NCBI RefSeq assembly: GCF_010993705.1
Contig: NZ_WOFO01000003.1
Span: forward strand, 393,925-457,924
DNA from: Cyclobacterium sp. SYSU L10401
GTDB taxonomy: Bacteria; Bacteroidota; Bacteroidia; Cytophagales; Cyclobacteriaceae
Length of the DNA stretch: 64,000 nt
Direction: 5' to 3'
The position numbers were made by a program, and so were the translations under genes. The notes under the pieces were generated by a model that worked only from the letters and a program-made list of their open reading frames with translations, was not told the origin of the DNA and ran no database searches. The number at the start of each line of letters is the position of its first letter. Position 1 is the stretch's first letter. Shown here one piece after another: positions 1 through 8,486 of the stretch.

Positions 1-57
1 GGATACGTTTACGTCCGGTGTATTCCATTGTCATTCTTCATTCCTGGCGTAATCGCT

Positions 58-94
58 TCGATTCAGATTGCTTCGCAAGGCTCGCAATGACGGT
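58..94 (+). repeat. Short dispersed intergenic repeat (copy 1)
   Basis: The core reads TTCAGATTGCTTCGCAAGGC followed by TCGCAATGACGG. Near-identical versions occur at 42508-42540, 43075-43108 and 43255-43288. All copies are intergenic and in the same orientation. Similar CATTGCGAGC-type sequences are common between genes in many bacterial genomes; the function is unknown. Confidence 0.6.
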
Positions 95-226
95 ATAGCC
101 AGTTTTAAGGACGTTCTTAAATTGAACTCACGTTTATAAACTTTTTATTCTATAAAGGTTCCTGGTGACCTACATTTCCTTGGGTGATCACAAAATTGAG
201 TAGCTTTCCTTTATACACAGGATGGT

Positions 227-319
227 GTTCAACCCTCTCTGGGGTTGACAGTAGGATCGATTGGCTCCTAAACCCCGGGTTTTGCCCGGGGTTATTATTG
301 TTGAAGCCCTACAGGCTTC
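227..319 (+). repeat. Multi-hairpin intergenic element, copy A
   Basis: This roughly 90-bp element contains three successive stem-loops: AACCC..GGGGTT near 231-246, AACCCCGGG..CCCGGGGTT near 270-292, and GAAGCC..GGCTTC near 303-318. A second copy lies inverted at 442-531. The order of hairpins and the linkers (GTTATT.TTGTT) are conserved between copies while stem sequences differ, as expected for a structured element. Confidence 0.65.
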
Positions 320-441
320 GAAGTCGAATAAGAGCTTGTTTCTTGGGAAGTGATATGGACCTCAGTATAATGTAATTGGACTAAAGGTAAAGAATTTCTA
401 TAGACGCCAATTTAGACTGTTGATGATTCTCTCAGTAAAGG

Positions 442-531
442 CAGGCCTGAAGGGCCTGAACAACAATAACCCTGGGTGCAGCCCACGGAAAGCAAACATA
501 GAAGTACCTCCAACCCCGGATGGGGTTGAAC
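442..531 (-). repeat. Multi-hairpin intergenic element, copy B (inverted)
   Basis: Read on the minus strand this matches copy A at 227-319. It opens with AACCCC..GGGGTT, then CCGTGGGCT..AGCCC.GGG, then the linker GTTATTGTTGTTC and the stem AGGCCC..GGCCT. Together with copy A it forms a large inverted repeat around about 120 bp of unrelated DNA just downstream of the M28 peptidase gene. Confidence 0.65.
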
Positions 532-625
532 CTTTGCCACAGCGAGTCCATGTTTTACACCCAGCACGAATTCACCGAATCCGTAGTTAAAAATTAACCT
601 CAAAAACCGCCATTTTCCAATCAAA

Positions 626-2110
626 TCAATCTCCATATAAGGTTTTGGAAACCGGTTCGTATTTATCCCCCGCATTCCAAAGCGGTTGATTGGGGTCGTT
701 GGCAATGTTTTCCGCTGAAAGAATAAAGGATTTCCAATACTTGAGGGCATAGTCCAGGTCAAAATTATCTACCTGATCGGTCACCTGATGGTAATGGGCC
801 GCCACGTCCTGGTCGAAAGCGGTAAAACCCAAGCTGAAGGTAGGAGAGGGGATCCCTTTTTTTGCAAAATTCACATTGTCGGAGCGATCGTAAAGCCCTT
901 GTTCAGGTGCCGGGTCAGCGATGGCATTCAGTCCGAAGGCTGCTACGGCCGTCTCGATATGGTGGTCGGCCGAGGTTCTTCCCAATCCAATCACGGTTAC
1001 CAGGCTGGTATCATTGTAGCCTGCATTGTCAATATTGAGGTTAAAGACGATATTTGACAAGTCCAATGGCGGATTATCGGCAAAATACCCCGATCCCAGC
1101 AAACCTTTTTCCTCTGCCGTCCAGGCACACAAGAGTACCGACCTTTTAGGTGGATGCTCACCAAAATAATCAGCTGCCTGTATCAAAGCAGCCGTTCCCA
1201 CTGCATTGTCTCTGGCCCCATTATAAATGGAATCTCCTGCTGCATTGGCTGTTCCTATCCCCAAATGGTCATAGTGGGCAGATAACATGATATACTCCTC
1301 CTTTAGTTTTTCATCCGTTCCCGGGATAATGGCCACCACATTTTTACCGGTAATCTTTTTGTTGATTTTTCCGGTGACCTGGATTTTCATGGTATTAGCC
1401 CCTGCATTCATGGCATTGATTATTTCGCTGCTCAGGTCCTTCATCCACAAATAGGGAAATGCCTTATCCGCATCCGGGTTGGTATCCAGACCCATCTGAG
1501 GTTTATTCAGGTAATTCACCAGAAGACTCCAGGGAGTGGTCGGCACATTGTACATTTCGATCAATCCCAGTGCCCCCTTTTCTTGGGCAAGTGCTGTTTT
1601 TTCCCGGCCCGCTGCGAAAAGTTCGGAGGGAGATAATCTGTCTGGAGCACCCACCCGGACTACTACCCATTTTCCGGCCACGTCCTTGTCTTCATAATCC
1701 TCTTCCAGCCCATAGCCGGCCACCACCAGTTCAAATTCACCGGTAACATCCTGGCCTCCCAGCACCAAAAGCTCATCACCATGGTGTAAGGTGTCCTGAT
1801 TCCAATGGATTTCTCCAATATCCGGAGGGCTGGAATACATGAAAGGAACCTGCTGATAATACCCGTTTAATCCTTCCATAGGCCGGGCACCGTATTTTTC
1901 AAATTGGTTGGCAATATAAAGGGCTGCAATATCTATTTCAGGCCTGGCGGGATCCCTGCCCATCAGTTCATCGGCTGCCAAAAATTTGAAATGGGAGAGG
2001 GCTTCGGCTTCCTGAATGGTCTCTTCAATGGCTTCTTTTTGGGCCAGTAAAGGACCGTTTATGATCCCGAATAATAATAGCAGGCAAATGATTTTATGTT
2101 GCTTTTTCAT
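626..2110 (-). CDS. Secreted M28-family zinc aminopeptidase
   Basis: The product is predicted to be an exported dinuclear-zinc exopeptidase that releases N-terminal residues from peptides. A signal peptide covers residues 1-23 (hydrophobic core, ends LLAQ). A PA (protease-associated) insert spans roughly residues 110-200. The M28 catalytic core follows with ligands typical of the family: His279 in SAHYDHLG, Asp301 in ARDNAVG, the Glu pair 333-334 in TAEEKGLLGS, Asp361 in NIDNAGY and a C-terminal His in the AAHYHQVTD segment. The length of 494 residues is normal for PA-containing M28 enzymes. It stands alone, transcribed towards the repeat-rich left end, just downstream of truC on the same strand. 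The exact substrate cannot be told. Confidence 0.88.
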   Translation of the reverse strand: MKKQHKIICLLLLFGIINGPLLAQKEAIEETIQEAEALSHFKFLAADELMGRDPARPEIDIAALYIANQFEKYGARPMEGLNGYYQQVPFMYSSPPDIGEIHWNQDTLHHGDELLVLGGQDVTGEFELVVAGYGLEEDYEDKDVAGKWVVVRVGAPDRLSPSELFAAGREKTALAQEKGALGLIEMYNVPTTPWSLLVNYLNKPQMGLDTNPDADKAFPYLWMKDLSSEIINAMNAGANTMKIQVTGKINKKITGKNVVAIIPGTDEKLKEEYIMLSAHYDHLGIGTANAAGDSIYNGARDNAVGTAALIQAADYFGEHPPKRSVLLCAWTAEEKGLLGSGYFADNPPLDLSNIVFNLNIDNAGYNDTSLVTVIGLGRTSADHHIETAVAAFGLNAIADPAPEQGLYDRSDNVNFAKKGIPSPTFSLGFTAFDQDVAAHYHQVTDQVDNFDLDYALKYWKSFILSAENIANDPNQPLWNAGDKYEPVSKTLYGD

Positions 2111-2155
2111 TATTAGTTATTTTAAACGCAAATATATTTAATTTACGCAAAGGGT

Positions 2156-2872
2156 TTAGTGATCGAAGGATTCTATTGGCCACCCCAAATGCAAGGCGGT
2201 CTCTTTAAAATGATCAGGAGGTTTAGCTTTAATGTTTATGGGCACATGGCGGATGGGATGATTGAATTCCATGTTCCAGGCATGTAGCAGCATCAGGTTC
2301 ATACTGAACTGTCGGTTGAAAAACTTATTTTGCTTGTTATCTCCATGGGTTTTGTCTCCAACAATGTAATGCCTGATGTGGGCAAAATGCCTCCTGATCT
2401 GGTGCATCCTTCCCGTATGCGGATATACTTTTACCAATGAGTACCTGCTGGTGGTATACCGGCTCGAAGAAGCATAAGGTATCTCTGACTTTGCCAGTGT
2501 CCAGTATTCTGACAAAGCCGGTTGCTTTTCATATACCAGATCCTTGGCCAATGGCTGGTCAATAAAACCATGTTCATCCGGCATGTGTCCACGGACAATA
2601 CTCAGGTAATATTTCTTAATAGATGTACCTGCAAATTGAGGTTGAAGTAGGGAAGCTGCTTTAGCGTTTTTGGCGAAAAGTAAGATTCCTGAGGTTGGCC
2701 GGTCTATCCGGTGCAGGGGAAAAACCTTAATGCCCAATTGTTCAGAAAGGATTTGAACGGCAAATAAAGCCTCCGGATCCCTTTCCAGGGGAGTCTTGTG
2801 CACCATGACACCTACCGGTTTATTGATGGCCAGGTAATTTTCATCCTCAAAAAGTACAGGAAGTTGGATCAT
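2156..2872 (-). CDS. truC: tRNA pseudouridine synthase TruC (RluA family)
   Basis: The product is predicted to isomerise a uridine in tRNA to pseudouridine (position 65 for E. coli TruC). The catalytic motif HRIDRPTSG is at residues 54-62 with Asp57 as the nucleophile. The downstream block with TTSRYSLVKVYPHTGRMHQI and RRHFAHIRHYIVGD matches TruC better than RluA/C/D, and there is no S4 domain. I place the start at the ATG at 2872, one nucleotide after the mnmA stop (TGA-T-ATG), giving 238 residues. The open frame continues upstream to 2971 inside mnmA but that part has no family match. The junction implies translational coupling to mnmA, so two tRNA-modification enzymes share an operon. Confidence 0.85.
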   Translation of the reverse strand: MIQLPVLFEDENYLAINKPVGVMVHKTPLERDPEALFAVQILSEQLGIKVFPLHRIDRPTSGILLFAKNAKAASLLQPQFAGTSIKKYYLSIVRGHMPDEHGFIDQPLAKDLVYEKQPALSEYWTLAKSEIPYASSSRYTTSRYSLVKVYPHTGRMHQIRRHFAHIRHYIVGDKTHGDNKQNKFFNRQFSMNLMLLHAWNMEFNHPIRHVPINIKAKPPDHFKETALHLGWPIESFDH

Positions 2873-2873
2873 A

Positions 2874-4088
2874 TCAGGAAATGGTTCCTGATCCGATGGC
2901 CTCATTTCCTTCATACCAGGCCACAAATTGCCCTGCTGCGATGCCTCTTTGGGGCTTATCGAAAAGAACATATAGGCCTTCCTCTTTCCTTATCAAAGTG
3001 GCCCGTGAGAGTGGTTGCCTGTACCTGATTCTGGCCATATACCGGGCAGTTTCTCCAATTGATAATGCTTTGTCAGGCCTGACCCAGTGGATATCTTCTG
3101 ATTTTACAAAGAGTCCCAGACGCAATAATCCAGGATGTTCTTCCCCTAATCCGGTATAAATGATGTTCTCCCTGGTGTCCGTAGCAATGACAAATAGGGG
3201 TTTTCCGGTTCCACCTACATTCAGGCCTTTTCTTTGGCCAATCGTAAAGTAATGGGCACCATTGTGCGTTCCCACGATTTCACCATCGTTTTCTTTGTAG
3301 GTGGCGGGTAGACAGATTTCCCGGAGAACTTCCTGGTCAAAATCTTCCGGGGAAATGCCTGCAGGGATCCCCTTATTGATATAGATGGGAGAGGATGCTG
3401 GCACAGCCACTATTTTCCCTTTGATTGGTTGTAATTGTTGTTGTAGAAATTCCGGCAACCTTACCTTCCCGATAAAGCATAGCCCCTGGCTGTCTTTTTT
3501 GTCAGCCGTAATGAGATCCAGCCTCCTGGCGATTTCCCTTACTTCTGATTTTTGCAGGTGACCAATAGGGAATAGCGCTTTGGCCAATTGCTCCTGATTC
3601 AATTGACATAGAAAGTAGCTCTGGTCTTTATTGGCATCAGCACCAGCCAATAAGCGATAGGTGATTTTTCCATCCGATTCCACCTGGTCTTTTTGGCAAT
3701 AGTGTCCTGTGGCAACAAAGTCCGCCTTGAGTTTCATGGCTGCCTTTAAAAAAATATCAAATTTTATTTCCCTGTTGCAAAGAATATCCGGATTAGGCGT
3801 CCTGCCGGCTTTGTATTCAGAGAACATGTAATCCACAATTCTGATTCTGTACTCCTCGCTCAGGTCAATGGCCTGAAAAGGTATACCCAGGTTTTGTGCC
3901 ACCAGCATGGCATCTGTGCTATCCTCTACCCAGGGGCATTCATTGGATATGGTTACCGATTCATCGTGCCAGTTTTTCATAAATAGCCCGATCACCTCGT
4001 ACCCCTTTTCTTTTAGGAGGTAGGCGGCCACGGAACTGTCTACTCCTCCGGAGAGTCCTACCACCACTCTTTTTTTGTCCTGATGCAT
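2874..4088 (-). CDS. mnmA: tRNA-specific 2-thiouridylase MnmA
   Basis: The enzyme thiolates U34 of tRNAs for Lys, Glu and Gln at the 2-position, using ATP and a persulfide sulfur donor. The PP-loop GLSGGVDSS is at residues 11-19. The two catalytic cysteines are present: Cys104 in [12 protein letters not shown] and Cys204 in [10 protein letters not shown]. The C-terminal part carries the [13 protein letters not shown] segment of the family. I use the ATG at 4088 because the frame reaches further only through a TTG at 4109, and [15 protein letters not shown] fits homologues; the length is 404 residues. The gene diverges from the gluconokinase/6PGDH gene, and a 21-bp palindrome (4119-4139) lies between them. 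Confidence 0.93.
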   Translation of the reverse strand: MHQDKKRVVVGLSGGVDSSVAAYLLKEKGYEVIGLFMKNWHDESVTISNECPWVEDSTDAMLVAQNLGIPFQAIDLSEEYRIRIVDYMFSEYKAGRTPNPDILCNREIKFDIFLKAAMKLKADFVATGHYCQKDQVESDGKITYRLLAGADANKDQSYFLCQLNQEQLAKALFPIGHLQKSEVREIARRLDLITADKKDSQGLCFIGKVRLPEFLQQQLQPIKGKIVAVPASSPIYINKGIPAGISPEDFDQEVLREICLPATYKENDGEIVGTHNGAHYFTIGQRKGLNVGGTGKPLFVIATDTRENIIYTGLGEEHPGLLRLGLFVKSEDIHWVRPDKALSIGETARYMARIRYRQPLSRATLIRKEEGLYVLFDKPQRGIAAGQFVAWYEGNEAIGSGTIS

Positions 4089-4118
4089 AGCCAAATTTTC
4101 CCTGATCAAAATATTTTT

Positions 4119-4139
4119 TATAACAGTATATCTGTTATA
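4119..4139. promoter_or_regulatory. 21-bp palindrome, candidate operator
   Basis: The arms TATAACAG and CTGTTATA are perfect, with the 5-bp centre TATAT. The site lies in the 118-bp divergent space between mnmA and the gluconokinase/6PGDH fusion gene. A TAATTTTG box on the minus strand at 4158-4165 would put the palindrome in the mnmA leader. It could equally act on the rightward gene. No regulator can be named from the sequence. Confidence 0.4.
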
Positions 4140-4206
4140 TATGGTTCAGTTTTTCAAAATTAGCATTTATAACCTTTGTTCCGGCTGAATTTTATTAATT
4201 TCGTGT

Positions 4207-6105
4207 ATGATTGTGATCGTTTACGGGGTAACAGGCTGTGGGAAAACCACCATCGGCATGGAGCTTGCCAAAATGTTGGAGCTCCCTTTTTATGATGGTG
4301 ATCAATTCCATCCCCAGTCCAATAAGAAGAAAATGAATGCCGGAATACCCTTAACGGATGAGGACCGAATTCCCTGGCTTGAAATTATTGCAAACCATTT
4401 ACTCGATTGGAATAAAAAAGGAGGGGCCGTTTTGGCTTGTTCTGCTTTAAACGAAAAGTACAGAAAAATCCTGATGGTGGCCTCCAACATTCAATGGATT
4501 TTGTTGGACGGTAGTAAAGACCTGATTCAATCAAGATTGAGGAAAAGGGTCGGGCATTTTATGAACCCGGCCTTACTGGATTCTCAGTTGGCTACTTTGG
4601 AAAAGCCCCTTTATGGTTGGAGAATTTCAGTGAATAAAAAGCCTGAGAAAATCGTTGCTGAAATTTTAAACAAAATCAATACCTTGGAAAATCTGTCTGC
4701 ATTCGGTATTATTGGTATGGGTGTCATGGGAAAAAGCCTGGCCCTTAATCTTGCTGATACCAACACTAAAATTTCCATATTCAACCGACACGTTGAAGGA
4801 AAGGAAGAAAAAATAGCCAAAAAGGTACTGGAAGCCAATCCAGGATACAACAATATCAAGGCCTTTGACCAATTGCTACCTTTTGTCGATTCTTTAACCT
4901 CTCCCAAAAAAATCATGTTGATGATTCCGGCAGGCCCTGCTGTCGATTTGCAGTTGGAGGAATTAATACCTTATTTGGATGCCGGAGATGTAGTGATAGA
5001 TGGCGGAAACTCTTTTTACAAAGACACCTCAAGAAGGTATAATGATTTGAAGGAAAAAGGCATATCCTTTGTCGGCGCAGGAGTTTCCGGGGGCGAAGAA
5101 GGAGCCAGAAAGGGCCCATCCATCATGCCGGGAGGAAGTAAGGAAGGTTATGGGCTGATAGCTCCCTTTTTGGAAAAAATGGCGGCAAAAGATTACCGGG
5201 GGAAACCCTGTCTGACATATGTAGGTCCGGAAGGTGCCGGGCACTTTGTGAAAATGGTACACAACAGTATCGAATATGGAGAAATGCAGGTCATCGCTGA
5301 AGTTTATTACCTGATGCGCTATTACCTGGATTTGTCCCCGGCTAAGATAGCGTCGATTTTCGAAACATGGATGGAGGGTGATTTGTCCAATTACCTGTTG
5401 GAAATCACGATTGATATTCTGAGAAAAGAAGAAGGGGAAGCCTTGCTGCTGGATAAAATCCTGGATCAGGCTGCGCAAAAAGGAACTGGTGGCTGGTCTG
5501 TCAATATAGCCCTGGAATATGGAGTACCCTATAGTGGATTGGCAGAAGCCGTAATGGCCAGAAATATTTCTTCCAAAAAAGCCTTGCGTATGATCGCTTC
5601 AGGCCTGTATGGGCCGGTTAATTTGACTGGAATCGAGGAGAAGGAACCCTTTTTGGATAAGCTGCAGACAGCTTACCAGGCGGCCAGAATTATCAACCAT
5701 GATATGGGTTTCGCACTGATGCTGGAAGTATCAGAAAAAAATAAATGGGACCTGAATTTTTCAGAAATCGCCAGGGTCTGGACCAATGGCTGCATCATCA
5801 GGTCGGTTTTGATGGAAGAATTGGTGGATATATTTAAGGAAAGCACCCGGCTGATTTTGCACCATGAAGCAGTCTCGGCTTTGAAAGGATATCAAAACGA
5901 CCTTTCGTATGTCGTTGGTCAGGCACTCCAACATGGTTTTGCCGTGCCGGTTTTGTCCAGTTCCATCAATTATTTTCTGGGATGTATTACGGGTCACTCA
6001 GCGGCTAACCTGATTCAGGCTCAGAGAGATTATTTTGGTGCCCATACCTATCATCGAACGGACAAGGATCCGGGAGAATCGTTCCATACCCAATGGAAGG
6101 GCTGA
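4207..6105 (+). CDS. Fused gluconokinase / 6-phosphogluconate dehydrogenase
   Basis: One 632-residue protein carries two consecutive steps of gluconate catabolism. Residues 1-160 are a GntK-type gluconokinase, with the P-loop GVTGCGKTT at 7-15 and the YDGDQFHP substrate segment at 29-36. Residues 165-632 are a complete 6-phosphogluconate dehydrogenase, with the Rossmann motif GIIGMGVMG at 168-175, NRH at 193-195 consistent with NADP binding, GAGVSGGEEGARKGPS at 290-305, and the catalytic lysine 349 in HFVKMVHNSIEYGEM. Gluconate would be phosphorylated and then oxidatively decarboxylated to ribulose 5-phosphate with NADPH. Both halves look intact, with only a few linker residues between them. 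In most bacteria these are separate genes (gntK, gnd). The ATG at 4207 follows a TAATTTCG box closely. Confidence 0.92.
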   Translation: MIVIVYGVTGCGKTTIGMELAKMLELPFYDGDQFHPQSNKKKMNAGIPLTDEDRIPWLEIIANHLLDWNKKGGAVLACSALNEKYRKILMVASNIQWILLDGSKDLIQSRLRKRVGHFMNPALLDSQLATLEKPLYGWRISVNKKPEKIVAEILNKINTLENLSAFGIIGMGVMGKSLALNLADTNTKISIFNRHVEGKEEKIAKKVLEANPGYNNIKAFDQLLPFVDSLTSPKKIMLMIPAGPAVDLQLEELIPYLDAGDVVIDGGNSFYKDTSRRYNDLKEKGISFVGAGVSGGEEGARKGPSIMPGGSKEGYGLIAPFLEKMAAKDYRGKPCLTYVGPEGAGHFVKMVHNSIEYGEMQVIAEVYYLMRYYLDLSPAKIASIFETWMEGDLSNYLLEITIDILRKEEGEALLLDKILDQAAQKGTGGWSVNIALEYGVPYSGLAEAVMARNISSKKALRMIASGLYGPVNLTGIEEKEPFLDKLQTAYQAARIINHDMGFALMLEVSEKNKWDLNFSEIARVWTNGCIIRSVLMEELVDIFKESTRLILHHEAVSALKGYQNDLSYVVGQALQHGFAVPVLSSSINYFLGCITGHSAANLIQAQRDYFGAHTYHRTDKDPGESFHTQWKG

Positions 6106-6109
6106 TGAA

Positions 6110-6157
6110 TCATTATATTTCAAATTTGTTTTATTTAGGTAATAATCCATATAATGA
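6110..6157. terminator. Inverted repeat after the GntK-Gnd gene
   Basis: TCATTATAT (6110-6118) and ATATAATGA (6149-6157) form a perfect 9-bp stem with a long AT-rich loop, starting 5 bp after the stop codon. It could end transcription of the fusion gene, but there is no GC-rich stem or clean T tract, so the role is uncertain. Confidence 0.25.
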
Positions 6158-6233
6158 GATAATAGTGGACCGGGAACTTCTTTTTCTAAAAATCAATTGA
6201 ACGACAGTTAAAGCAGCGAATCAAACAAGGGAG

Positions 6234-6650
6234 ATGTCCGTTTTGTACAAAATAAAGGAACAGTTTTTAAATCAGGAGTTGTCCTTCCAGGCTGCCCGGA
6301 GCAGTGGTCCGGGGGGGCAAAATGTCAACAAGGTGAATTCAAAGGTAATTTTGAAATTCAATGTTCCGGAATCCCAACTTTTAGAAGAAAGTGAAAAGGC
6401 CTTATTGATGAAGAAATGGGCCAAAAAACTGGATAATGAAGGTAATTTAACCCTTCAGGCCCAGGAGAAAAGATCCCAGGTTCAGAATAAAGCCATTGCC
6501 ATCCGTAAATTCTATGAGATGCTTAACGCAGCTTTTCAAAAGAGGAAGGTGCGAAAGGCCACCCGACCCGGAAAAGGAGCCATTGAAAAAAGGCTAAAAG
6601 CCAAAAAAATTCAGGGAGAGAAAAAGAAGTACCGGGGAAAGGACTGGTAA
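6234..6650 (+). CDS. arfB: Alternative ribosome-rescue factor ArfB (peptidyl-tRNA hydrolase)
   Basis: ArfB (YaeJ) enters stalled ribosomes that lack a stop codon and hydrolyses the peptidyl-tRNA. The GGQ catalytic motif sits at residues 27-29 in the class-I release factor signature SSGPGGQNVNKVNSK. The C-terminus (about residues 105-138) is very rich in Lys and Arg, as in ArfB, where this tail lies in the empty mRNA channel. At 138 residues it has the E. coli length and lacks the codon-recognition domains of RF1/RF2. It reads in the same direction as the preceding gene but with a 128-bp gap, so it probably has its own promoter. Confidence 0.9.
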   Translation: MSVLYKIKEQFLNQELSFQAARSSGPGGQNVNKVNSKVILKFNVPESQLLEESEKALLMKKWAKKLDNEGNLTLQAQEKRSQVQNKAIAIRKFYEMLNAAFQKRKVRKATRPGKGAIEKRLKAKKIQGEKKKYRGKDW

Positions 6651-6755
6651 CTCATTCAAAGAAGCTGAACCTTATTCAAGTTTATTGAACATGGGTTATC
6701 CCCAGGTATAATGAATATACAAATCTGAGTTCGATTCTAGATAAACTTGCTTCAT

Positions 6756-7799
6756 TCAGGCATCCAGTAGTTGGTTCCAGCCATAGGTATCCGGGCTGAG
6801 TCCTTTTCTTATGGATGACAGTTTATTTTTAAGGCGGTACATACCAGCATCGGGTTCCAGGTAGGTGGAAAAGGCTTTTCCTCTGAAGCTAATGGTTTCG
6901 ATAGGTGAGATTACAGCGGCTGTTCCAGCGCCAAAAGCTTCCACGCGCTCCCCATTTTCAATCCGCTGGGTGATTTCTTCTATGGCCACTGGCCTTTCTT
7001 CCACCATAAAACCTTCCTCTCCGGCCAATTTCAGTAGAGAATCACGGGTAATTCCATCCAGTATACTATCGCTAAGCGATGGGGTAAGCAGGGTTTTACC
7101 ATTAAGCAGGAATAAAATATTCATGGTCCCGGATTCCTCAATATATTTTTTCTCTTGAGCATCCAGCCAGATTATCTGGTCAAAACCTTCTTTTTTTGCA
7201 TTGATTTGAGGTAGCAGGGCGGCCCCATAATTACCTCCATTTTTTGCCGCACCAGCTCCGCCTCTGGCAGAGCGTATGTATTCTGTTTCAACTTTTACCT
7301 TAAGCGGCTTATTGTAATAGGCCCGCATGGGGGATAACACTACCATGAACAAATATTCCTGTGAAGCATCTACTCCCAATTTATTTTCAGTAGCGATAAC
7401 AAATGGGCGGATATATAGGGAATAATCCGGATCCTCGATTACCCAATCCGATTCCATTTTTAGCAGTTCCAAAATACCATCCATGAAAAGGCTGCGGGGC
7501 AGGGGAGGCATTGCCATTCTTTCAAGGGAACGGTTCATTCTTTTCCAATGGCTTTCCATTCGGAAAATATTTATTTTGCCGTCTGTCATTCGAAAGGCTT
7601 TCAGGCCTTCAAAAACTGTCTGTCCATAATGGAAGCACATGGCCAATGGAGATAAGGATACGGATTGTACCGGTGCAATGCGGTAATCCGACCATTCCCC
7701 TTGTTTGTAGGCCGCCATAAGCATTCTGTCTGTGGATTGAACCCCAAAAGTGAAGTTTTCAAAATCAAAATCGGGTTTTCGGGTTTCAGTTTGGTTCAT
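6756..7799 (-). CDS. ilvE: Branched-chain amino acid aminotransferase
   Basis: This is a fold-type IV PLP enzyme that interconverts Val, Leu and Ile with their 2-oxo acids using 2-oxoglutarate/glutamate. The PLP-binding Lys186 is in AAKNGGNYGAALLPQ. The QTVFEGLKAFR segment (60-70), the arginine block near 174-179 and EESGTMNILF support the class II (eukaryote-like) branch of BCATs. The length of 347 residues is as expected. It converges with arfB. The bacillithiol transferase gene begins upstream on the same strand with a 24-bp gap, so the two may be co-transcribed. Confidence 0.92.
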   Translation of the reverse strand: MNQTETRKPDFDFENFTFGVQSTDRMLMAAYKQGEWSDYRIAPVQSVSLSPLAMCFHYGQTVFEGLKAFRMTDGKINIFRMESHWKRMNRSLERMAMPPLPRSLFMDGILELLKMESDWVIEDPDYSLYIRPFVIATENKLGVDASQEYLFMVVLSPMRAYYNKPLKVKVETEYIRSARGGAGAAKNGGNYGAALLPQINAKKEGFDQIIWLDAQEKKYIEESGTMNILFLLNGKTLLTPSLSDSILDGITRDSLLKLAGEEGFMVEERPVAIEEITQRIENGERVEAFGAGTAAVISPIETISFRGKAFSTYLEPDAGMYRLKNKLSSIRKGLSPDTYGWNQLLDA

Positions 7800-7823
7800 G
7801 ATATGTCTTATCTTAATAATGGT

Positions 7824-8351
7824 TTAATCTTCTACTTTTTTTGCCTGATTAATGTGGGCCAGATGATGTTTTCCGTGCCACTCATACAGCAAGGAACTGA
7901 CATTCAAAGGTATGAATTTGCTTTGCTCCGGATGAAAAAAGCTACGTTTCCATTGTTCCTGACACATGTTTTGCATCAGATAAACCCATTTTTCATGAAT
8001 TCCTGCCAATATTTGAACGGAATTTTCAATTCCAAGTTTACTATCTGCAAGATCTGCCCAAAGGCTTTCTTTGTATGGTTTAATTACAGGATTTTCTTCT
8101 GTTAAAGCCAATTTAAAACGAATGAATGCATTCATGTGACTGTCGGCCAGGTGATGCACCAACTGCCGAATGGTCCATCCTGCTGGCCTGTATTTTCTAT
8201 CAAGCATATTTTCCTGTAAATGGGATGCAGCCAATTGTAATTCCTTCGGAAAATGTTCAATATGCTGAATGGCTTGTTTCACCCTATCAGTCGCTACAGT
8301 TTCCGGGACCTGAAATCTTCCTATGGGGTATTTTAAAACTTCCAAATTCAT
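7824..8351 (-). CDS. YfiT/DinB-type putative bacillithiol S-transferase
   Basis: The product is predicted to be a metal-dependent four-helix-bundle enzyme that transfers bacillithiol to electrophiles for detoxification. The family's metal-binding histidines are visible: His66/67 in WTIRQLVHHLADSHMN, and His159 and His162/163 in EWHGKHHLAHI. The length is 175 residues using the ATG at 8351; two extra codons upstream would need a TTG. Bacillithiol is used by many Bacteroidota, which fits. It lies divergent to the MocR-type regulator (135 bp apart) and directly upstream of ilvE. Confidence 0.8.
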   Translation of the reverse strand: MNLEVLKYPIGRFQVPETVATDRVKQAIQHIEHFPKELQLAASHLQENMLDRKYRPAGWTIRQLVHHLADSHMNAFIRFKLALTEENPVIKPYKESLWADLADSKLGIENSVQILAGIHEKWVYLMQNMCQEQWKRSFFHPEQSKFIPLNVSSLLYEWHGKHHLAHINQAKKVED

Positions 8352-8433
8352 AGACAATGCTTTTGGAGTAAGTGAATTGTGCCTTAATCCGGTAAATCTG
8401 ATTGAAATGTCAAATTAACGAAGGAATAATGAT

Positions 8434-8462
8434 TGGTTACAGATACAATTTATTTAATTTTG
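8434..8462 (+). promoter_or_regulatory. Bacteroidota-type promoter of the MocR regulator gene
   Basis: TTGG at 8434-8437 and TAATTTTG at 8455-8462 are spaced 17 bp apart, matching the Bacteroidota -33 TTTG/TTG and -7 TAnnTTTG pattern. The ATG follows 24 bp after the -7 box. Confidence 0.5.
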
Positions 8463-8486
8463 AAGGGTACAGTAAATAGGTAAATA

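Larger units (their letters stand above)
1..625. other. Intergenic region with repeats, no gene
   Basis: I see no convincing coding sequence here. The stretch holds one copy of a short dispersed motif (58-94) and an inverted pair of multi-hairpin elements (227-319 and 442-531), described separately. The short open frames in it fall inside these repeats and have no recognisable protein signature. Confidence 0.6.

Noticed and set aside
412-762. Open frame of 116 codons overlapping the M28 peptidase gene end
   Set aside because: It crosses repeat DNA and overlaps the well-supported peptidase in another frame; no protein signature.
2873-2971. Longer N-terminus for the TruC gene
   Set aside because: It would overlap mnmA by about 95 bp and adds no family-matching residues; the ATG one base after the mnmA stop is the better start.
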